Shown piece by piece: positions 24,273-32,647 of a stretch of DNA of 38,940 nucleotides. The stretch spans positions 1 through 38,940 of the forward strand of contig JAUQOZ010000356.1 in the NCBI GenBank assembly GCA_030550625.1, read 5' to 3'. The position numbers were made by a program, and so were the translations under genes. Source of the DNA: Chloroflexota bacterium (GTDB lineage Bacteria > Chloroflexota > Chloroflexia > Chloroflexales > Chloroflexaceae). Every line of letters begins with the position of its first letter. Positions within the stretch are counted from its first letter, which is position 1. The notes under the pieces were generated by a model. The model made no database searches. It saw nothing but the letters and a program-made list of their open reading frames with translations, and was not told the DNA's origin.

Positions 24273-25763
24273 TTACACCGGCATATCAGCCGCAATCCGG
24301 GCCGCCACTGCTTGCCCCGACAGCAAAACTAGCGGGATACCGCCGCCGGGATGGGTGCCGCCACCAACAAAGTACAGACCGCGCACCCGGCGCGCGCGCA
24401 GAGGCGGGCGGGCAAAGGCGGCAAACGGGGAATTGGAGCTAATGCCATAGATTGCGCCAAAAGCGGCATTGTAGCGCTGCGCCAGATCGCGCGGCGTCCA
24501 ATGATGGGTGTAGCGAATAGCGTGGCGCAAACCGCGCAAACCCATCGTCTCAAGTTTGGCGATGATGTGATCGCGGTAGGCCGGCAGCACGGCGTCCCAA
24601 TCGATCCGGCCATCGTCAGCCGGTGCATTCACCAACACAAACAGATTCATGTGACCGGGCGGCGCATGGGCAGGGTCGGAACGGCATGTCGCGGCGATAT
24701 ACACCGTCGGATCGAGCGCGGGACGGCGATCGCGCACAATGGCCTGAAACTCCGCCGGATAGTCGCCGCCAAAGAAGATGTTGTGGTGGGCTAATTGCGG
24801 AAAATCGCCCTCAACGCCGAGAAAGAGCACCACCCCGCTATATGACGGTTCAATCCGGGCGAGGCGCGCCGCCTCGGGCTGGCCGCCGGGGATTAGCCGC
24901 TCGTAAGCGTATTGCGGATCGGCGTTCACCACCACCACCGCAGCCGGTAAGACAGTGCCATCGGCCAGCCGCACCCCGCGCACCCTGCCACGCTCAACGA
25001 TGATCTCGGCCACCGGCGCGCTCGTGCGCAGCTCAACCCCTAGCTCTGCGGCCAAGCGGGCCAGTGCCACGGCCAATTGATACATCCCGCCGCGCACATA
25101 CCAACCGCCTTCCGCCAGCTCGATATAGGCAATCACGTTAAACGTGGCGGGTGACAGATACGGTGATGAGCCGTTGTAGGTCGCATAGCGATTAAAGATC
25201 TGGCGTAGGTGGGGGCTACGGAAGAACGAGCGCACTGCCGCATCAACACTGCGGAGCGAATCGATACGCAAGGCATGGCGAGCCATCGTTGGCGTGATCA
25301 ATTCGCGCAGGCCATCGAACGGGCGTAGCAGGAAAGGGCCGGCCACCGCATCATAAATCCGGGATGTGTGAGCCATAAAACGAAAGAAATTGGGCACATC
25401 AGCCGGGCTGATGCGCTCGATCTCTTGGATCAACTGGGGCAGTCGCTGCCACGCATCAAAGCGAACGCCATCGGGCCAGAAATAGCGGCAGGTCGGCTCC
25501 ACTTGCTCAAGGCAGAGGTAGTCGTCTATGCGGCGGTTAGCGGCGGTGAACAGATCGCGGATCACCCATGGCATTGTCAACAACGAGGGGCCGGTATCGA
25601 AGGTATACCCTTCGGCCTGATGGAGGTTCAGCTTGCCGCCTAACCGTTCGTTCTTTTCACAGAGGATGACGCGCCGGCCTTGGGCAGCCAGCCGGATCGC
25701 CGCTGCCAAACCTCCCAAGCCGCCGCCGACAATGATCACCGGAAGTTGCGTTGTATGCGCCAT
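24273..25763 (-). CDS. CrtI-family FAD-dependent carotenoid desaturase/oxidase
   Basis: The product is 496 residues from ATG 25763 (MAHTTQLPVIIVGGG); a TTG eight codons upstream is possible, and neither has a clear ribosome binding site. The FAD-binding GGGLGG is at 13-18, followed by LCEKNERLGGKL. The C-terminal part carries FVGGGTHPGGGIPLVLLSGQ, the bacterial carotenoid-desaturase signature. Members desaturate phytoene or act on related carotenoids (CrtN, CrtO, CrtP types), so the substrate is not settled. No other carotenoid gene is in the window. It lies downstream of cpaF on the same strand, separated by a hairpin. Confidence 0.85.
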   Translation of the reverse strand: MAHTTQLPVIIVGGGLGGLAAAIRLAAQGRRVILCEKNERLGGKLNLHQAEGYTFDTGPSLLTMPWVIRDLFTAANRRIDDYLCLEQVEPTCRYFWPDGVRFDAWQRLPQLIQEIERISPADVPNFFRFMAHTSRIYDAVAGPFLLRPFDGLRELITPTMARHALRIDSLRSVDAAVRSFFRSPHLRQIFNRYATYNGSSPYLSPATFNVIAYIELAEGGWYVRGGMYQLAVALARLAAELGVELRTSAPVAEIIVERGRVRGVRLADGTVLPAAVVVVNADPQYAYERLIPGGQPEAARLARIEPSYSGVVLFLGVEGDFPQLAHHNIFFGGDYPAEFQAIVRDRRPALDPTVYIAATCRSDPAHAPPGHMNLFVLVNAPADDGRIDWDAVLPAYRDHIIAKLETMGLRGLRHAIRYTHHWTPRDLAQRYNAAFGAIYGISSNSPFAAFARPPLRARRVRGLYFVGGGTHPGGGIPLVLLSGQAVAARIAADMPV

Positions 25764-25780
25764 AACGTGACACAAGCTAA

Positions 25781-25867
25781 AACGCAAAGACGCAGAGACG
25801 CAAGCGATTACCGGGAGCTGATCGCAAGCTACCCGGCCAACGCGCTGCGTCTGCGCGTCTTTGCGTT
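25781..25867. repeat. Inverted repeat with 22-nt arms between cpaF and crtI-family gene
   Basis: Arm 25781-25802 pairs with arm 25846-25867: 13 bp, a 2-nt mismatch, then 7 bp. The left arm is built of near-repeats of an 8-nt unit (ACGCAAAG, ACGCAGAG, ACGCAAGC). The 43-nt centre has its own stem, CCGGG-AGCT with AGCT-CCCGG. Read on the minus strand it is followed by TTTTAG, so it could end cpaF transcription. This kind of ACGCAAAG-rich palindrome occurs as a dispersed repeat in many bacteria. Confidence 0.65.
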
Positions 25868-25877
25868 ACATTCACGG

Positions 25878-27344
25878 CTAAAACCGGCCTCGCTGGCCCG
25901 GAATCTGCGCGCCGAAGATGCTCGGCGGCAGCTTAAAGCCGTGCGCTTCGAGGCGTGGGGTAAACTTAGGCCGCACGCCAGTCGGGCGCAATTCAGATAT
26001 AATCTTTCCCTCGCCGGTCTTGCCGAGAATTTCAAGCTTAAAGATATCTTGCAGCACGACGGTATCGCCTTCCATGCCCTGCACTTCGGTAATGTAGGCC
26101 ACCTTACGCGAACCGTCTTCGAGGCGGGTCTGCTGCACGATCAGATCGATCGCCGACGCAATCTGCTCGCGGATCACCTTCAGCGGCATCTCCATACCAG
26201 CCATCAAGGCCATCGTCTCCATACGAGCGATCGCCTCGCGCGGCGCATTGGCGTGGAGCGTGGTCAGCGAGCCATCGTGGCCGGTATTCATCGCCTGCAA
26301 CATATCGAGCGTCTCACCGCCGCGGCACTCGCCAATCACGATCCGCTCAGGGCGCATACGCAGCGAGTTAATCACCAGATCGCGGATCGTCACCCGGCCA
26401 GAACCATCAATCTCCGGTGGTTTCGCCTCGAGACGGACGACGTGATCTTGGGCCAATTGCAATTCGGCGCTATCTTCAATCGTCACAATCCGTTCATCTT
26501 CCGGGATGAAGTTCGAGAGCACGTTGAGCAAGGTCGTCTTACCGGAGCCAGTGCCACCGGCGACCACAATATTCAAACGCGAAACGACGCAGGCCCGCAA
26601 GAACTCTGCCATTTCGGGCGTCATTGAACCGAAGCGAATCAGATCATCGACCTTAAGCTTATTCTTGGTAAACTTGCGGATGGTAATCGTCGAGCCATCA
26701 ATCGCACAGGGCGGAATGATCGCATTGACACGCGAGCCATCAGGCAGGCGGGCGTCAACCATCGGCCACTTGCGGTCGATGCGGCGACCCAGCGGGCGAA
26801 TAATGCGGTCGATAATCTTCATCACGTGCTCATCGGAAGCGAAGCGCACATCGGTGAGCTTGAGCTTACCTTTTTGCTCGATGTAGACTTTATATGGCCC
26901 GTTGACCATAATTTCCGAGATGCTATCATCATCGAGCAACGGCTGGATCGGGCCGAAGCCAAATAGCTCATCGCACACCATGGCGAAGAGCTTCTTGACA
27001 TCTTGATCGGACAAATTGACATTGGCTTGCTGATAGATGCGGGCAAACCGTTCTTGCAACAGCCGTTCGGTCTCAGGAGAGCGTTTCAGTTCGGTCTGAT
27101 TTCCTAACGAAGCCTGAATCCGGTCCACAATCCAGAGCGACAGATCGAGCATGCGCTTCTGGTCATTCGCCGGTGTTGCATCTTGCACCGCCGGGCGAGC
27201 TGGTGCGGCAGGAGCGGCGGACGGAGCCGGCGGGGGCGGCGCCGGAGCGATAGTGGCGGCCGGAGCCGGCGGGGGAGGGGTGGCAACAGCCGGCGTAGGC
27301 TCGGGCTGAGCAGGATTACCGGTGAGACGTTTGAGCAGCGACAT
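25878..27344 (-). CDS. cpaF: CpaF/TadA-type secretion or pilus ATPase
   Basis: The 488-residue product begins with about 60 Pro/Ala-rich residues, then an N-terminal helical domain, then the ATPase core: Walker A GGTGSGKT at 263-270, the acidic box VTIEDSAEL at 287-295, Walker B RIVIGECRGGE at 334-344 and the His box HDGSLTTLHAN at 356-366. Such hexameric motors power Flp/Tad pili and related type II or IV systems at the inner membrane. An exact AAGGAGGT site lies 9 nt before the ATG. It follows an AAA+ gene after 15 nt. No other tad or pilus gene is present in the window. Confidence 0.93.
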   Translation of the reverse strand: MSLLKRLTGNPAQPEPTPAVATPPPPAPAATIAPAPPPPAPSAAPAAPARPAVQDATPANDQKRMLDLSLWIVDRIQASLGNQTELKRSPETERLLQERFARIYQQANVNLSDQDVKKLFAMVCDELFGFGPIQPLLDDDSISEIMVNGPYKVYIEQKGKLKLTDVRFASDEHVMKIIDRIIRPLGRRIDRKWPMVDARLPDGSRVNAIIPPCAIDGSTITIRKFTKNKLKVDDLIRFGSMTPEMAEFLRACVVSRLNIVVAGGTGSGKTTLLNVLSNFIPEDERIVTIEDSAELQLAQDHVVRLEAKPPEIDGSGRVTIRDLVINSLRMRPERIVIGECRGGETLDMLQAMNTGHDGSLTTLHANAPREAIARMETMALMAGMEMPLKVIREQIASAIDLIVQQTRLEDGSRKVAYITEVQGMEGDTVVLQDIFKLEILGKTGEGKIISELRPTGVRPKFTPRLEAHGFKLPPSIFGAQIPGQRGRF

Positions 27345-27359
27345 AGTGATCCAACCTCC

Positions 27360-28739
27360 TTAGCCGAGCTTGACGAAATACGCTTCGCAGGCGCGATCGA
27401 TCAACTCGCGAGACATCGCCGGCGGAATACCACGGTATTTCGATTCATCCAATATCTGATCGCACAAATCGCGGGGATGGCAGGAGCGCAGCTCGCGCCC
27501 AACTTTCATATAGTGTTCTTGGATAAGGTAGCGCAAACCATCATCGCTATAGGGAATACGTTTTTGTTTGCACACGAGCTGGAAGATCGCCCGAAACTCG
27601 GTTGGCGATGGGTTAGGCACCTCGATCTTATGGCGAATGCGGCGTAAGAACGCATCATCAACTAGATCTTTGGGGTTGAGATTAGTGGAAAAGACGATCA
27701 GCACATCAAACGGCACTTGAATCTTCTTGCCCGTTTGGAGGGCAAGAAAGTCAACCTTCTTTTCGAGCGGCACGATCCAGCGGTTAAGCAGATCTTGCGG
27801 ACGGCACTTCTGGCGGCCAAAGTCATCGATCAAGAAGAGGCCGCCATTGGCCTTCATCTGGAACGGCGCTTCGTAGACCTTTGAAATTGGGTCGAAGATC
27901 AGCTCAAGCTGTTCGAGTTCAAGCTCGCCACCGACCATTACCCGCGGTCGTTTGCAGACCACCCACCGCGCATCGGGATACGTCGTTGCCGGCGCTGCCA
28001 CCGGCCCGCCAAACGGTGATGGCGGCGGCAGCTCGGCATGGCCGACTTCGTTGATCTGCACGACCTGATGGTTGAGGGGGTCGAAGACCTTGATAATCTG
28101 GCCATCAACTTCAACGGCGTAGGGAATAATCACCAACCCGCCGAGCAGATTTGCGATCCCCTCGGCAATCGTAGTTTTACCATTACCGGGAGGGCCGTAT
28201 AGGAAGAGCGAGCGGGCGGAATTGGCCGCCGGGCCAATTTTATCGAGCATCTTCTCGCTGACAACCAGATGGCTAAACGCCTTGCGAATCGTCGCCTGAT
28301 CGATCACCAGTTCGCCGATACTCTGGCGGAGGGTAATATCCACATACTGCTGCAACGGCACTGGAGCGGGGCCAGCGTACTGGTTCCGATCGATCACTTC
28401 GTGAACTTTATTGCGGCCTTTGCCCGTGATGACGTATTGGAACGAACGCTCGCTAAAACCGCCTTCAGCGCCGATAATATCAACGTATTCTTCCAGCTTG
28501 AGAAACTCAAGCACCTTATCAATCACGCCGAGAAAGGGGAGCTTAATCGTCTCTTCCAGCTTCTGGCCGGTGATCGCGCCGGAAAAATAGATCACCTTCA
28601 GCACGTGATCGGTCAGAAAGCCCATTGACAAACCCGTCTCAGCGATGGTGGCCGGCTGTGGCGGTATCTCAGGCATCCGTTGCGAAGGCGCGCTCGCTGG
28701 GGAGGCCGCCGGATTCACTTCGTGCAGACGGAAGCTCAT
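27360..28739 (-). CDS. AAA+ ATPase co-transcribed with cpaF
   Basis: The 459-residue product has a Pro/Ala-rich start (1-35), an N-terminal alpha/beta domain (about 36-125), then the AAA+ module: Walker A GPPGNGKT at 182-189, Walker B LFLIDD at 301-306, and a sensor-1-like STN at about 350. Between the Walker motifs is an insert of about 60 residues with a Pro-rich stretch. The C-terminus is helical. It resembles uncharacterised AAA ATPases described as having chaperone activity. The 15-nt distance to cpaF indicates a common transcript, so an accessory role in that machine is inferred. Confidence 0.8.
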   Translation of the reverse strand: MSFRLHEVNPAASPASAPSQRMPEIPPQPATIAETGLSMGFLTDHVLKVIYFSGAITGQKLEETIKLPFLGVIDKVLEFLKLEEYVDIIGAEGGFSERSFQYVITGKGRNKVHEVIDRNQYAGPAPVPLQQYVDITLRQSIGELVIDQATIRKAFSHLVVSEKMLDKIGPAANSARSLFLYGPPGNGKTTIAEGIANLLGGLVIIPYAVEVDGQIIKVFDPLNHQVVQINEVGHAELPPPSPFGGPVAAPATTYPDARWVVCKRPRVMVGGELELEQLELIFDPISKVYEAPFQMKANGGLFLIDDFGRQKCRPQDLLNRWIVPLEKKVDFLALQTGKKIQVPFDVLIVFSTNLNPKDLVDDAFLRRIRHKIEVPNPSPTEFRAIFQLVCKQKRIPYSDDGLRYLIQEHYMKVGRELRSCHPRDLCDQILDESKYRGIPPAMSRELIDRACEAYFVKLG

Positions 28740-28828
28740 AACCTACCCTTTCTGCCATAGCGCCGGAAAAGCGGGGCAATGCGGCAATCTACCAGACCAT
28801 ACCGGTGAGATGCACGCCTGCTAGAGGT

Positions 28829-28857
28829 AGTATAGCTATCCACACGGTAGAGCGCAA
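28829..28857 (-). promoter_or_regulatory. Promoter of the AAA+ ATPase-cpaF transcript
   Basis: On the minus strand, TTGCGC (28857-28852) and TATACT (28834-28829) are separated by 17 bp; the -10 has five matches and the -35 four. It lies about 90 nt upstream of the AAA+ start and just after the terminator of the preceding operon. Confidence 0.55.
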
Positions 28858-28865
28858 GGGGAAAG

Positions 28866-28897
28866 CGGCGTCAGGCGACAATGACGCACTGACGCCG
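28866..28897 (-). terminator. Terminator-like hairpin after the TPR gene
   Basis: CGGCGTCAG pairs perfectly with CTGACGCCG (9 bp), with three further pairs above one bulge. On the minus strand it is followed by CTTTCCCCTT. It starts 9 nt after the stop of the TPR gene and precedes the next promoter. Confidence 0.55.
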
Positions 28898-28906
28898 GCG
28901 TAGAGG

Positions 28907-29749
28907 TCACTCTTCCAGATGATCATCGTCGTCGGCGATATCTTGATCGATCTCATCGAGACCAATCTCTTCGTCTTCATCGCCGCCGATAAAGTCCTCA
29001 TCAAGAGTTTCGGTCTCTTCAACCAACTCTTCTTCGTCGAGCACATCCTCATACTCATCGAAGCGGAGCGAGGAGAGGACAGTAGCGCCTTCACCAAGCT
29101 TACCGGGGAAGGAGACGCGCCCACGCTGGCTCGGGTCTTGATAGATTTCGCGGATCAGAATCCGCACATTGCGCGAGTCAGACTGCACCACCGCAGCGAG
29201 ATAACGATTGCCGCCATTCATCAACTCGACGAGGCGATGGCTAAGTTTAGGCTCGATCCGGCCAATCAGGTTGCCATCCAGATCGACGACATAGACCATC
29301 TTGCCCTCAACGCGCAATTCCACCTTTTCGCCGGTAATGAGGGCATCGACGGCGGGGCCGCGCTGCACATCCACCAGTGAGGTCAGGGCAGTGCGACCGG
29401 TTTCAGTAATAAACATGCGCATATCGATCTGCTGGCGGGTCGAGCGGGTCACTGGCGCTTCAGTGATACCACGCGCCAGCAGCGACTCGAGACGAGCGAC
29501 ATTCTTGCGCGCGATTGGATTGGAGGCATTCAGGCGCAGGGCATTCTGATAGGCGCGGTGGCTCTCGGTATACTTGCCCAGCTCAAACAGCGCCTTTCCC
29601 AACCGATTATACGTCTCGGCATCTTCGCTCACGCGCAACAACTGCTGGTTCAACTCGACCGCCTCTTGCCAGCGATTCAAGGCAGCCAATTCAATCGCCT
29701 TTTCTTGCAGGCGGCGGCGAATCCGCATCTTTTCATCTTGCTTTGACAA
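28907..29749 (-). CDS. TPR-repeat protein with acidic C-terminal tail
   Basis: I start at TTG 29749 (MSKQDEKMRIRRRLQEKA), 7 nt after AAGGAG; the upstream frame overlaps miaB. The product is 280 residues with no signal peptide. Residues about 12-90 form two or three TPR helices (WQEAVELNQQLL, AETYNRLGKALFELGKY, ESHRAYQNALRLNASN). Residues 130-215 are a predicted beta-rich domain (EKVELRVEGKMVYVVDLDGN). The last 50 residues contain 29 Asp or Glu. It probably mediates protein or RNP contacts in the cytoplasm; the specific role is unknown. It lies 29 nt after miaB. Confidence 0.75.
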   Translation of the reverse strand: MSKQDEKMRIRRRLQEKAIELAALNRWQEAVELNQQLLRVSEDAETYNRLGKALFELGKYTESHRAYQNALRLNASNPIARKNVARLESLLARGITEAPVTRSTRQQIDMRMFITETGRTALTSLVDVQRGPAVDALITGEKVELRVEGKMVYVVDLDGNLIGRIEPKLSHRLVELMNGGNRYLAAVVQSDSRNVRILIREIYQDPSQRGRVSFPGKLGEGATVLSSLRFDEYEDVLDEEELVEETETLDEDFIGGDEDEEIGLDEIDQDIADDDDHLEE

Positions 29750-29778
29750 GGTCGTTCTCCTTGGGTTGGGCACTGAAC

Positions 29779-31134
29779 CTATTGATCGAGTTGCGGTACA
29801 CCCTGCAACGACCATGGGCTAGTTACGGTAATGGTCACCGGCACCAATTGGCCGGTCAGATCGGCAGGATGGCTAAAGAAGACCAGCCGATTGCCGGGAG
29901 TGCGGCCACGCCACTTACCTTTGCTCTCGCCTTCGACCAAGACCTCAACCGTCTGGCCGAGGAAGCGAGCCATTCGTTCAGTCGCAATCTGTTCTTGCAA
30001 CTGCTCGAGCCGGCGGCGGCGTTCTTCCTTCACCTCTGGCGGCACGGCGAGCGCCGGATCCTGTTCTTGTTCGGCGGCGCGGGTGCCGGGACGAGCCGAG
30101 AAAGCGGCAATATGCACCTTATCAAAACCAATCTCGGCGCAGAGTTCCATTGTTTGGCGAAAATCCTCTTCGGTCTCGCCGGGATGGCCAACGATAATAT
30201 CGGTCGTCAACGAGATATTGGGAATAGCGGCGCGGATCTTGGCAATCAACGCCTTATAGCGAGCAACGGTATAGCCACGCCGCATCAGCTTGAGCACGCG
30301 GTCGGAGCCGGCCTGCACGGGCAGATTGATCTCAGGCTGGCAGCGCGGCAAGCGAGCGACGGTTTCGATCAAGCGATCGGTCATCCATGCCGGATGCGAG
30401 GTGAGGAAACGGAGCCGGAGCAAACCGGGGATGGCATCGACCGCCTCTAGGAGATCGGCCAGCTCAGGCCGGCCCGGCAAATCGTGGCCCCACGAATCGA
30501 CAATCTGACCAAGGAGGGTAATCTCCTTGGCGCCGCGCGCGACGATCCGGCGCACTTCCTCGACAATCTCGGCCAAGGGGCGCGAACGCTCGCGGCCCCG
30601 GCGCAGCGGAATGACGCAATACGAACAGGTCATATTGCAGCCATATTGGATTGGGACATGCACCGAGACCGGTGGATGACGCCAATCGCGCACCGGCAAA
30701 GCTGGCTCATCAAGGGTATAGACCGGGTTGGGAGCAAGGGCGACCACCTCATCGACCGCAGAAGGCGAGACGAAATGATCGACCATTGGCAACTGCTCGG
30801 CGAAGATCGAGCGGTTATTGGGACCGACCATGCAGCCCCAGAGCACCACTTTGGTATCGGGATGGGCCCGTTTGACCCGCACCAACTCGCCGAGCTTGCC
30901 CAGAATCCGCTCTTCGGCAGACGCGCGCACGCTGCACGAATTGAGCACGATAAAGCTTGCATCTTCAGGGCGGGCAGCCGGGCTATAGCCCACCCCTTGC
31001 AAGGCGGCTTCCAACCGTTCGGAATCAGAGATATTCATCTGGCACCCAACCGTCCAGACATAATAGCGCCGCTCGCGCGGCGTCTGATCACGATCGGGAC
31101 GGGGGCGCTGATCGAAAAAGATCACATCCTGCAT
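29779..31134 (-). CDS. miaB: tRNA-2-methylthio-N6-dimethylallyladenosine synthase MiaB
   Basis: This radical-SAM enzyme adds a methylthio group to i6A37 of tRNAs. The 451-residue product starts at ATG 31134, with AAAGG upstream. The N-terminal cluster cysteines are C31, C67 and C101; the radical-SAM C166-x3-C170-x2-C173 (CNMTCSYC) is intact. A TRAM domain closes the protein. MtaB and RimO are related, but the length, the GCQMN opening and NSCSVR favour MiaB. The start is 7 nt after the upstream gene. Confidence 0.92.
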   Translation of the reverse strand: MQDVIFFDQRPRPDRDQTPRERRYYVWTVGCQMNISDSERLEAALQGVGYSPAARPEDASFIVLNSCSVRASAEERILGKLGELVRVKRAHPDTKVVLWGCMVGPNNRSIFAEQLPMVDHFVSPSAVDEVVALAPNPVYTLDEPALPVRDWRHPPVSVHVPIQYGCNMTCSYCVIPLRRGRERSRPLAEIVEEVRRIVARGAKEITLLGQIVDSWGHDLPGRPELADLLEAVDAIPGLLRLRFLTSHPAWMTDRLIETVARLPRCQPEINLPVQAGSDRVLKLMRRGYTVARYKALIAKIRAAIPNISLTTDIIVGHPGETEEDFRQTMELCAEIGFDKVHIAAFSARPGTRAAEQEQDPALAVPPEVKEERRRRLEQLQEQIATERMARFLGQTVEVLVEGESKGKWRGRTPGNRLVFFSHPADLTGQLVPVTITVTSPWSLQGVPQLDQ

Positions 31135-31141
31135 GGAACCT

Positions 31142-31762
31142 TTACCAGACGATAACCGGCAAACCGCACTCCACGCTCTGGCGCGCTGCTTCGCGGAGCG
31201 ACTCAAGGCAGCGGAAGGCATCGGAGCGCGGTGAGACGCCGGCTTTGATCAACTGTGGCGCCAACTCAGACAACTCGCGCAGCAACTGCACGGACGAGCC
31301 AAAGAAGGCTTGATCTTCTTCGCCCTCATCATCTTCAAACGGCAGATAGATCGGATCGGCGAAATCAACCGGCAGGTAATAGCTATTGATCCCCTGCAAG
31401 TTGATCAGATGGCGGTACCGGCTAGGCACCAACTCGTCCCAGACATCGGTCACAGCGCGATCGAGATCCTCTTCGAGGACGGGGCCATCGGCGATAATCG
31501 GGGCCAAATCGTTGCCCCGCTCGAGGTGGGCCGCCATGCGGGCCAACTGGTAGAGGGCGCCCATCGTCTCGATCGAGCCTTCCCACACCTCGACGCCGGG
31601 TTGGCTGAGCAAATCGATATCAATACCATACTCGCGCAGTTGATCCTGCACGGCAGCAACACTTTCGTACTGTTCTTCGTACTCGGCGCGATCCTCATCG
31701 GGCCGCACCATAATTAACGACGCAACCGCCAGATCGAGTTCGGCGGGAGCATGAGCAGACAT
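31142..31762 (-). CDS. Acidic protein of unknown function upstream of miaB
   Basis: The product is 206 residues from ATG 31762, 7 nt after GGAG. It is acidic and helical with no signal peptide, no membrane segment and no recognised motif. Noticeable segments are LINLQGINSYYLPVDFADP and an acidic patch EDDEGEED near residue 150. It is 7 nt from miaB and has its own promoter, so it probably belongs to the miaB operon. I do not recognise the family. Confidence 0.8.
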   Translation of the reverse strand: MSAHAPAELDLAVASLIMVRPDEDRAEYEEQYESVAAVQDQLREYGIDIDLLSQPGVEVWEGSIETMGALYQLARMAAHLERGNDLAPIIADGPVLEEDLDRAVTDVWDELVPSRYRHLINLQGINSYYLPVDFADPIYLPFEDDEGEEDQAFFGSSVQLLRELSELAPQLIKAGVSPRSDAFRCLESLREAARQSVECGLPVIVW

Positions 31763-31798
31763 AGGGTTTCTCCTCACTGAGCGCAAAACGCGCTATAA

Positions 31799-31804
31799 AG
31801 TATA
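31799..31804 (-). promoter_or_regulatory. Extended -10 promoter before the miaB operon
   Basis: On the minus strand TATACT (31804-31799) is preceded by TGG, an extended -10. No good -35 is seen. The gene start is about 37 nt further, a normal leader length. Confidence 0.45.
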
Positions 31805-31869
31805 CCATATTTATGCAAGAGCATGCTTACGGCTCAGGAAGGATCAAGGCGCGGGAAAGCAACCAAAAG

Positions 31870-31914
31870 CGCCAAGCGATACGGAGCGGGTTGCTCGCTC
31901 CGTATCGCTTGGCG
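31870..31914 (-). terminator. 19-bp perfect hairpin terminator after the DUF4342-like gene
   Basis: CGCCAAGCGATACGGAGCG (31870-31888) and its exact complement (31896-31914) form a 19-bp stem around a 7-nt loop. On the minus strand it is followed by CTTTTGG. It lies 33 nt after the stop of the small minus-strand gene. Confidence 0.7.
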
Positions 31915-31946
31915 AGGGCACATCTTAGGACAAGCGGCTCAATAGA

Positions 31947-32276
31947 CTAATACCGCTCAAACACCGGCTCAACCACATCGATCGCGCGATCAAACTCCTC
32001 ATCGGTCTCGGGCTCTGGCCCACCAACTGCGCGCTCCAGCATCCCACCACGCACAATCTCAATCGTCACCCGTGGCATCTCGTCGGCAATCGCCTTGACG
32101 GCAGCCAACACTGGGCGAGTGGTAACGCCAGCCAGCATAGCGGGAACCCCGATCTCGATCAGGTCCTCACCGTCTTCATTCCGAATGATTAACCGCTGCA
32201 CGCCCGGCTCATCAATCAGCTCGCGCACGCGAGCGAGCAAGCGCCAGCCATGAACGAGCTCAATCGCGATGTCCAT
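31947..32276 (-). CDS. Small DUF4342-like protein
   Basis: The 109-residue product starts at ATG 32276, after GGAGGGG. The core VRELIDEPGVQRLIIRNEDG followed by DLIEIGVPAMLAGV and VLAAVKAIADEMPRVTIEIV resembles the small DUF4342 domain: an N-terminal helix, a basic strand, and a short strand-helix segment. The C-terminal 30 residues are acidic. The function is unknown. It stands alone between two promoter or terminator regions. Confidence 0.6.
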   Translation of the reverse strand: MDIAIELVHGWRLLARVRELIDEPGVQRLIIRNEDGEDLIEIGVPAMLAGVTTRPVLAAVKAIADEMPRVTIEIVRGGMLERAVGGPEPETDEEFDRAIDVVEPVFERY

Positions 32277-32572
32277 GGTCCCCTCCTGCGCCGTGCTGGC
32301 GCTCTGTCTGAAATATACTCCGCTATAGTACAGTGTAATTGCAGGCCGGCGCTTTGCGTGAAATGAACTCTTCACCGACGGTACAGACATTTTAATCATC
32401 AAATTTCGATATTTTTAGTATAACTTCTACGAATGCTATCAAATCGTTAGCGCATATATCGTTTTAGGCTAAACAATAGCCACAAGAACAGATAACCTTG
32501 TGCTCGTAGCCGCAAGCTAGCATTGAAACATGCAGCCATCCTTGTTCTGACGCGCCTCAGCAGGTAAAACGT

Positions 32573-32602
32573 TTGACACTAAGGGTAGCGAACGCTTATA
32601 AT
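32573..32602 (+). promoter_or_regulatory. Perfect-consensus promoter of the PPC-protein operon
   Basis: TTGACA (32573-32578) and TATAAT (32597-32602) match both hexamers, with an 18-bp spacer. The predicted start is about 40 nt before the gene. The rest of 32403-32572 is AT-rich spacer in which I see nothing else. Confidence 0.85.
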
Positions 32603-32647
32603 GAGTGTGGACTCGTCGCCTTGTAAGCCGAGGAGCCGGCAAGCAGC

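Noticed and set aside
25680..26627. 315-codon plus-strand frame opposite crtI-family gene and cpaF
   Set aside because: Antisense to a clear ATPase, rich in His/Arg/Leu as expected for a shadow.
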